A DNA stretch of 6,310 nucleotides from Clostridia bacterium (lineage in GTDB: Bacteria > Bacillota > Clostridia > Oscillospirales > CAG-382): NCBI GenBank assembly GCA_017397605.1, contig JAFQII010000213.1:1-6310 (forward strand). The letters are read 5' to 3'. Of this stretch, positions 4,935-6,310 are shown piece after piece. Position 1 is the first letter of the stretch; every line of letters begins with the position of its first letter. Both the position numbers and the translations under genes were made by a program. Below the pieces are notes generated by a model that did not search any database, was not told the DNA's origin, and saw nothing but the letters and a program-made list of their open reading frames with translations.

Positions 4935-5648
4935 TCATCCCACATCGATCGAAACGTCCAGGCCCTGCGACGGCTCTTCCTTGCTTTCGGTGCCGTCGGC
5001 GCGGTTGGTAATCGAAAATTCCTTGTAGAAAATCTCCGTCTCGGGCAAAACGATCTCCGTCTCCCCGCTGATATCGCTTTCTTCGGGGGTGGAAATCAAC
5101 TCCTCCGACTCCTCTGCGCTCTCCGTTTCTTCCGAAAGCTCCGCCTCCAGCGACTCGTCGATGTCCTCGGCGCGGTTTTGCAGGTAAGTCAAGTAAGACT
5201 CCTCGCTGATATACGGAATGGCGATGCGGTATCTTCCGCTGGGAAGAACCGCAAGCAGATCCCTGTTCAGCTCGTACTCCAGCTTGGCGCCGGGCGCAAG
5301 ATGCGCGTACATTCCGCCGTACTTGACCGAAACCGCCGTGCTGTCACTGCTTACAAACTCGATCTCGCACACGTCCAGCCACACACCGCCCTCATAAAAC
5401 TGCAATCTCGCGCAAGAGCCCTCCCGCTCGTCGATGAGAATGTCCATGCCCAGCACGTTGCTGACCGAAAACGAAACGCGCTCCGTAAAATGCTCGCCCG
5501 ACGTGTCGACCGAGACGTCGACCTCCTGCCCCTGATACCAGATCAGCGCGCCTGCCGCAAAGCAAATGCCGCCAAACAGCAAAAAGATCAAAAAGGTCAC
5601 CGCCGCCAGAAGCACTCTGCGCTTGCGGCTCGGGTTGTTTTCGTGCAT
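4935..5648 (-). CDS. Membrane-anchored extracytoplasmic protein with probable Ig-like domain
   Basis: The 237-residue protein has a short basic N-terminus (PSRKRR), one strong membrane helix at about 12-37 and an outside domain. I do not recognise it with certainty. The segment from about 54 to 146 (FYEGGVW at 84-90, LAPGAKLEYE at 117-126, LPSGRYRIAIPY at 135-146) resembles bacterial Ig-like domains of clostridial surface proteins, in which a W, an L.PG turn and a PGxYRI strand recur. Residues about 161-203 are a Glu/Ser-rich low-complexity stretch, followed by IFYKEFSI, which could be the domain's final strand. The start at 5648 is chosen for its GGAGGTGA site and promoter; an upstream in-frame ATG at 5777 lies before the promoter. 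No clear terminator follows, only a weak T7-C-A7 palindrome at 4920-4934. Its function is unknown. Confidence 0.85.
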   Translation of the reverse strand: MHENNPSRKRRVLLAAVTFLIFLLFGGICFAAGALIWYQGQEVDVSVDTSGEHFTERVSFSVSNVLGMDILIDEREGSCARLQFYEGGVWLDVCEIEFVSSDSTAVSVKYGGMYAHLAPGAKLEYELNRDLLAVLPSGRYRIAIPYISEESYLTYLQNRAEDIDESLEAELSEETESAEESEELISTPEESDISGETEIVLPETEIFYKEFSITNRADGTESKEEPSQGLDVSIDVG

Positions 5649-5652
5649 GCTC

Positions 5653-5660
5653 TCACCTCC
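5653..5660 (-). promoter_or_regulatory. Ribosome binding site fixing the start of the membrane protein gene
   Basis: GGAGGTGA lies 4 nt upstream of the ATG at 5648 and downstream of the promoter at 5680-5708, excluding the longer reading that begins at 5777. Confidence 0.85.
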
Positions 5661-5679
5661 GTTTTTTTCGTATTGAATT

Positions 5680-5708
5680 ATTATATACCATTTTTCGCAA
5701 TTTGTAAA
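5680..5708 (-). promoter_or_regulatory. Sigma-A promoter of the membrane protein gene
   Basis: TTTACA (5703-5708, one mismatch from TTGACA) and a perfect TATAAT (5680-5685) are separated by 17 bp and read toward the gene starting at 5648. The predicted leader is about 25 nt. Confidence 0.87.
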
Positions 5709-5729
5709 GAGCAAACCGCCCCGTTTTTG

Positions 5730-5737
5730 CATACATT
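5730..5737 (+). promoter_or_regulatory. Weak candidate -10 element of sporulation sigma-E type
   Basis: CATACATT resembles the sigma-E -10 consensus CATACAnT and lies about 60 nt upstream of the plus-strand gene. No convincing sigma-E -35 element and no sigma-A promoter were found in 5709-5783 on the plus strand. This is a lead, not a call. Confidence 0.2.
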
Positions 5738-5783
5738 GGTAGTGATAACAGATTCTTTTTTTGAGACCTGTTTCCAATCAAAC

Positions 5784-5790
5784 AAGGAGG
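5784..5790 (+). promoter_or_regulatory. Ribosome binding site of the cysteine-rich protein gene
   Basis: AAGGAGG, fully complementary to the 16S rRNA tail, lies 10 nt upstream of the ATG at 5801 and fixes that start. Confidence 0.85.
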
Positions 5791-5800
5791 ATTTTTCTCA

Positions 5801-6310
5801 ATGAGCGAAAGAAACAATCAGCAGAGCGGTTGCGGCTGTAACTCGCCCTTGGGCGGGCTCGGCGGCAGAAACGACCAGCTTTGCTGTGTCAGCGTCAATA
5901 AAATCTTTGACTCCGCCAAGGACAAAGACTGCCTTGAGGATCTGCGTGTCCACCTTTGCGACCGCGCGCAGGAGATCGTCGACCGTGCGACCGCTGTCCG
6001 CTGTACCGATGTGGAAGTGATCTACACATCCATTTCGATCGATACCGTTCCGTTCAACCGCGGTTTTTATCAGGTCACCATCCGTTACTACTTCTGCGTC
6101 ACGCTGGAGTGCTGTGTCTGCGGCGGCAGAAGCCAGTTTGTAAAAGGACTTGCCGCGTTTGACAAAAAGATCATTCTCTACGGCAGCGAAAAGAACGTCT
6201 CCGTCTTTACGTCCGACCCCGACGGCAACGATTTTTGCGTCGATCCCTGCAAACTGAAATGCAACGAAACCTCGACGCTCCCGACCGTTACGTTGGAGGT
6301 CGCCGCGCCC
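5801..6310 (+). CDS. Uncharacterised cysteine-rich protein, C-terminus cut by window edge
   Basis: The frame is open for 170 codons from the ATG at 5801 to the right edge. I do not recognise a named family. Fourteen of the 170 residues are cysteine, in clusters: CGC (11-13), CC (28-29), CC-x-C (104-107) and C-x3-C-x3-C (146, 150, 154). There is no signal peptide or membrane helix; the N-terminus is Gly/Gln/Asn-rich. The middle has regular alternating strands (DVEVIYTSISIDTVPF, then GFYQVTIRYYF), and a segment GLAAFDKKIILYGSEKN follows, giving the impression of a compact beta-rich, metal-binding or disulfide-crosslinked protein. A spore-coat or other structural role would suit the cysteine content but is a guess. 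It is transcribed away from the membrane protein gene, with a 152-bp gap. Strict codon phase and the strong ribosome binding site make the gene real. Confidence 0.85.
   Translation, partial: MSERNNQQSGCGCNSPLGGLGGRNDQLCCVSVNKIFDSAKDKDCLEDLRVHLCDRAQEIVDRATAVRCTDVEVIYTSISIDTVPFNRGFYQVTIRYYFCVTLECCVCGGRSQFVKGLAAFDKKIILYGSEKNVSVFTSDPDGNDFCVDPCKLKCNETSTLPTVTLEVAAP

Noticed and set aside
5649..5777. Longer version of the membrane protein starting at 5777
   Set aside because: The extension covers the TTTACA/TATAAT promoter and places a Lys/Cys-rich stretch ahead of the membrane helix. The GGAGGTGA site supports 5648.
4911..5804. Plus-strand open frame of 297 codons across the membrane protein gene
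   Set aside because: It starts in the T-rich gap within the toxin-antitoxin promoter, lacks a ribosome binding site and runs antisense to a gene with its own promoter and ribosome binding site.
1..6310. CRISPR arrays, tRNA or rRNA genes, insertion-sequence transposases
   Set aside because: No regularly spaced repeats, cloverleaf-like segments, rRNA signatures or transposase motifs were seen on either strand.

Overview
The window looks like chromosomal DNA from an anaerobic, low-G+C-lineage Gram-positive bacterium of the class Clostridia, most likely a gut Oscillospiraceae or Christensenellaceae relative. The pointers are GGAGGTGA-type ribosome binding sites, sigma-A promoters with 17-bp spacers, a CapA-family lipoprotein, a SmtB/CzrA-type repressor with a P1B-2 ATPase, and a moderately GC-rich coding style. 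The genus cannot be fixed from the sequence alone. Six genes and a partial lipoprotein gene lie on the minus strand. One partial gene at the right edge is on the plus strand.

Layout from left to right. Positions 1-1317 (minus) hold a CapA/PgsA-like lipoprotein cut off by the left edge. Positions 1318-1555 hold no gene. They are packed with palindromes that look like one modular repeat element with inverted internal symmetry. Positions 1556-4031 (minus) form a zinc/cadmium/lead efflux operon, transcribed arsR-like repressor, then small HMA metal-binding protein, then P1B-2 ATPase. The last two genes overlap by 4 bp. A consensus promoter and a 12-2-12 inverted repeat at 4051-4102 fit autorepression released by metal. 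Positions 4113-4142 form an intrinsic terminator closing the next unit upstream. That unit, 4133-4842 (minus), is a two-gene toxin-antitoxin module: a RelB/DinJ-type antitoxin followed by a PIN-domain toxin, again with a 4-bp overlap, with its own strong promoter and a palindromic candidate operator. Positions 4935-5648 (minus) encode a membrane-anchored extracytoplasmic protein with a probable Ig-like domain interrupted by an acidic Ser/Glu stretch. Positions 5801-6310 (plus) encode the N-terminal part of a divergently transcribed, very cysteine-rich protein that I do not recognise.

How the genes work together. The metal operon is the best understood part: the repressor should sense excess divalent metal, the HMA protein carries a DCxxC site that could bind or deliver the metal, and the ATPase exports it. 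The toxin-antitoxin pair is an independent unit lying between the metal operon and the membrane-protein gene. Nothing in the window amounts to a clearly new multi-gene system. The points most worth following are the palindromic element at 1324-1538, the RelB-type/PIN pairing, and the cysteine-rich protein at the right edge.
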